From Sequoia sempervirens (lineage: Eukaryota; Streptophyta; Pinopsida; Cupressales; Cupressaceae): a stretch of DNA of 64,000 nucleotides. Below, in pieces: positions 55,661 through 64,000 of this stretch. A model generated the notes under the pieces. The model was not told where the DNA came from. It saw only the letters and a program-made list of their open reading frames with translations, and ran no database searches. The stretch is from contig VDFB02373365.1 in the NCBI GenBank assembly GCA_007258455.2, forward strand, positions 222,307,353 to 222,371,352, in the 5' to 3' direction. Within the stretch, counting starts at the first letter, position 1; every line of letters begins with the position of its first letter. The translations under genes and the position numbers were made by a program.

Positions 55661-55895
55661 GATTAGCTATGCAGAAAGATTCAAACATGCAAGAACTTGT
55701 GCAAAGACTGTATAACTAGTTTGTGTTTGGAAGGCATTCAAGAAAAACACAGAAAGTCTTTCTGTAGATTGTCAGCTGGGCTTAGCAAGTAGGGAGAAGT
55801 AAGAAGGGAAGAGCTTAAACAGTTTGGGTGGGAAGAGGGCCCTACGTAAAGAAAAACATACTTTCAATCAGAAAGGACTAAGGAGTCATCTCAAT

Positions 55896-61541
<5,646 letters not shown>

Positions 61542-64000
61542 TATGTATTGTAACATTATTTTTTTGAAGTAAATCAATTTTGCATGTCAATGTGCGTGTT
61601 ATATGTGAATGTGTATATTGAATTTGTGAGAATGTGTAAATAGGGATAAGAAGTGAGTTTGGTAAGTTTTCTAAGATCCTTTAAATTTTTTTGGGTAGTT
61701 TCCTCGTATGATTCTAAGATTTTTTTTCAACCATCACAATTCAAGAAACACAACAAAGAATGAAATACAAAAAGAAAAGCAATGTTAAAAGGCTATAGGA
61801 TAAGCCTAGAAAAAAGAGAAAAAAACAACACAAAAATGAAACTAACACCTATCTAAAATCAGATCTGAGGTAGTGTATGTGATGTGAATGTTTATAGAAG
61901 GCTTTGGGTGAAATTTGAGAACTTCAAGGGGTGTGGTTAGTCTCATTAGGCTCATTAGGGGGCAAGGGAGTACCCTAGGGGACATTTTTGACAATTATTC
62001 AAAATGACCTAAAACTTTTAGTGAAGCTTTTTTTTTTAATCATTTAATGATTTTTTCTCTTTTATTTATCCATTCAAAAATGCATAAAAACACTTTTAAA
62101 ATGGAAAAACCTACAAAATGAAAGTGTCAAATTATCTGCCTTAGCTACCCCCTTGTGAGCAATTCCAATGTAAAATTTGCAAGGCAATAAAAAAATGGAT
62201 GTATGCAAACCTAGGATAAGGTTTACAAGTGGCAACAATGGCGAACAAACTAAAACCCTAGAGTCAAAAGCTAATCCCTAGGTGATGTGTGCAATAATGG
62301 ACAAGGACTGGGAGATAAACAAGGATGATCAAAGGAAATTATGGAAAAAGGTTTGATAGCTATATGATGAGAAAATGACATAATAAATAGGGTGTATACA
62401 AATTTGGGCATGAAACTGGGAATTCTAAGGGTGTGGGTAGATAGACAGATGAGCAACAAGTAGGAGAAGATCAACCACAAGAGGGCATTAGCCAAAGACA
62501 AAGCAAGCTCCAAAACCACACTAAATCCAATAGAAATTATTCATCCAATTCTCCTTCTAGAATATCTACAAAATAGATGGATGAAGAAAGCACTTGCATA
62601 AGAAAGTTGTGTCAATTAAAAGCACTAGAGGAATGCAATGATAGTGGATGATTAGAAGGATGAAAAATGAGAGGGAGAGGGCATTGGGGTTAGGTGTGTC
62701 ATACACCTTGCAAGTTCTAATGTTCAAATTAATTATTTTAATTATATTTATTTATTATTTGTGTTTCATTTGGGAAATGAGGTGTCCCACTTATGACTTT
62801 GCCATTATGTCATGTGTACATATTTGTATGGTATGTGTGTAAGAATATGTAAGAGCATTATGTCATGTAAGATATTTAAGAACATCTATGACATTCTAAG
62901 TTCATAAGAGATTTATGACACGAGTAAGAGCATGTAAGAGGGGAGTTAAAAAGTGGACCAAGAATCTCAACCAAGTTTATGACAGTCTATGATGCATGTT
63001 ATAAAGCATCTTGCTAAAGGAAAAATATGACCAAATGAGGTGTCATTGCAAGATTATGCTATCAATTTCCTTTAGAGGAGAAGGATATTGATCTCCATGT
63101 TAAGGCAAGAGCTTGGAAGTGCATTGCAAATGTTATGTGTTGTTGAATAATACATTGGTTATGTGCTTTGGAGGGTGGGTTTTTATTTACCCATAAGGGT
63201 TTTCCCCACATGTATCAATTTATCTTCTCTTTTGTCTATGCTTCTTCTTTTCTTCTCTCATTATTGTTCTTAAAGTGTTCTTTTACATGTTTTTATGGTG
63301 CTAAATTTTTTATAGATATGAGACCTACATTTCTTTCTTCTAAGGGTTAATATGGGAAATGAATATATGTCCTAATTCTATTTTATGGGCATAGCTTGTT
63401 TTCCCTTGTATCATATTTTTTGTTTAGTAAAACTTATGGTACTAGAGGTGCATGCATGTTATTTTCTAGTAAAGGAGGACTATTATATGCTTTCATATGA
63501 CTCGAAGGAAAATGAATGCAAGAGATGGGGTATTTAGGTCATTAATCACCTATCTGAATAACTTTAGTGGTAAAATTTACCAAAGCTAACTTTTCTAATC
63601 AAGGGGTATAGGTTATAGTTGGGTCATCATTGGGGGTATGACTAAATTTATGCTACATGATGCCCAATTTTTTTAAAAAGGATAAGGAATAAAATATATG
63701 GCTATAAGAAGTGATCTCACATAAACTTGATCATTGGTGAGAGATATATGAGGGAAACAAGGTGTGAAAAGAGTTTGAAAAAAATTAAAAGATACAAAAA
63801 TAAACATGACATATAAGGATAAACAAGGCTTAAACAAGGATCTAAACACAAAAAAAATGAACACATAAATATGTAAGGGAAAAAATGATAAACATGAATA
63901 GAAAATGTGTAACCGTAAGCTAAACAAGGGTTAAAAGTATATGCGAAGTAGACACCAAAAATGAAAATCATAGTAAAATAAATCATAGGTTATACTTTAT
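61542..64000. other. 3' flank of the right OPR gene and window end
   Basis: After the stop codon the DNA is AT-rich. A segment at about 62690-63050 (aaatgaggtgtcccacttat, tcatgtaagat, agagcatgtaagagg) resembles part of 43640-43980, pointing to a shared LTR-like family. Homology with the left copy is visible to 63683, where the left block meets its gap; 63684-64000 has no recognisable content. Confidence 0.45.

Overview
The window is nuclear plant DNA, AT-rich and full of decayed transposons. Its only clearly intact gene is a five-exon gene for an OPR3-type 12-oxophytodienoate reductase (jasmonate pathway), present twice. Long MITE-bearing introns, nested decayed retroelements and the repeat style suggest a seed plant, most likely a gymnosperm. 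The organism call is an inference.

Layout. Two runs of exactly 100 N (18438-18537 and 39067-39166) divide the window into three sequence blocks. Block 1 (1-18437) is retroelement and repeat DNA. It holds a long decayed ORF followed by a polypurine tract and a putative 3' LTR (2766-7431), a cluster of GGGATCCC palindromes (8259-8518), an array of AAACCCTAA-containing repeats (8836-9110), a 636-bp duplicated unit with telomere-like CCCTAAA tracts (9822-11270), and the leader and frameshifted gag start of another LTR element that runs into the first gap (17256-18437).

Block 2 (18538-39066) and the distal part of block 3 (43161-63683) are near-identical inverted copies of about 20.5 kb. Each carries, from the outside in: AT-rich repeat DNA, the OPR gene (transcribed outward, with fold-back MITEs in introns 1 and 4), its promoter, a decayed Ty1/copia pol fragment, an element of about 2.9 kb with long inverted repeats, a cluster of GGTTCG/CGAACC palindromes, and AT-rich DNA. 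Block 2 matches the other copy from its first base to its last. That is what an alternative-haplotype contig scaffolded beside its own locus would look like; a true giant palindrome is the alternative. The 4-kb stretch 39167-43160 has only one copy and holds a decayed, apparently spliced minus-strand gene that I do not recognise.

Function. The two OPR coding sequences are intact (399 codons each) and differ at 7 nucleotides, giving 5 amino-acid changes. They retain the FMN and active-site residues and the Phe/His pair associated with OPR3-type specificity, but have HAGHG in place of HGAHG and a longer C-terminus lacking a canonical SRL peroxisomal signal. Nothing else in the window looks like a functioning host gene.
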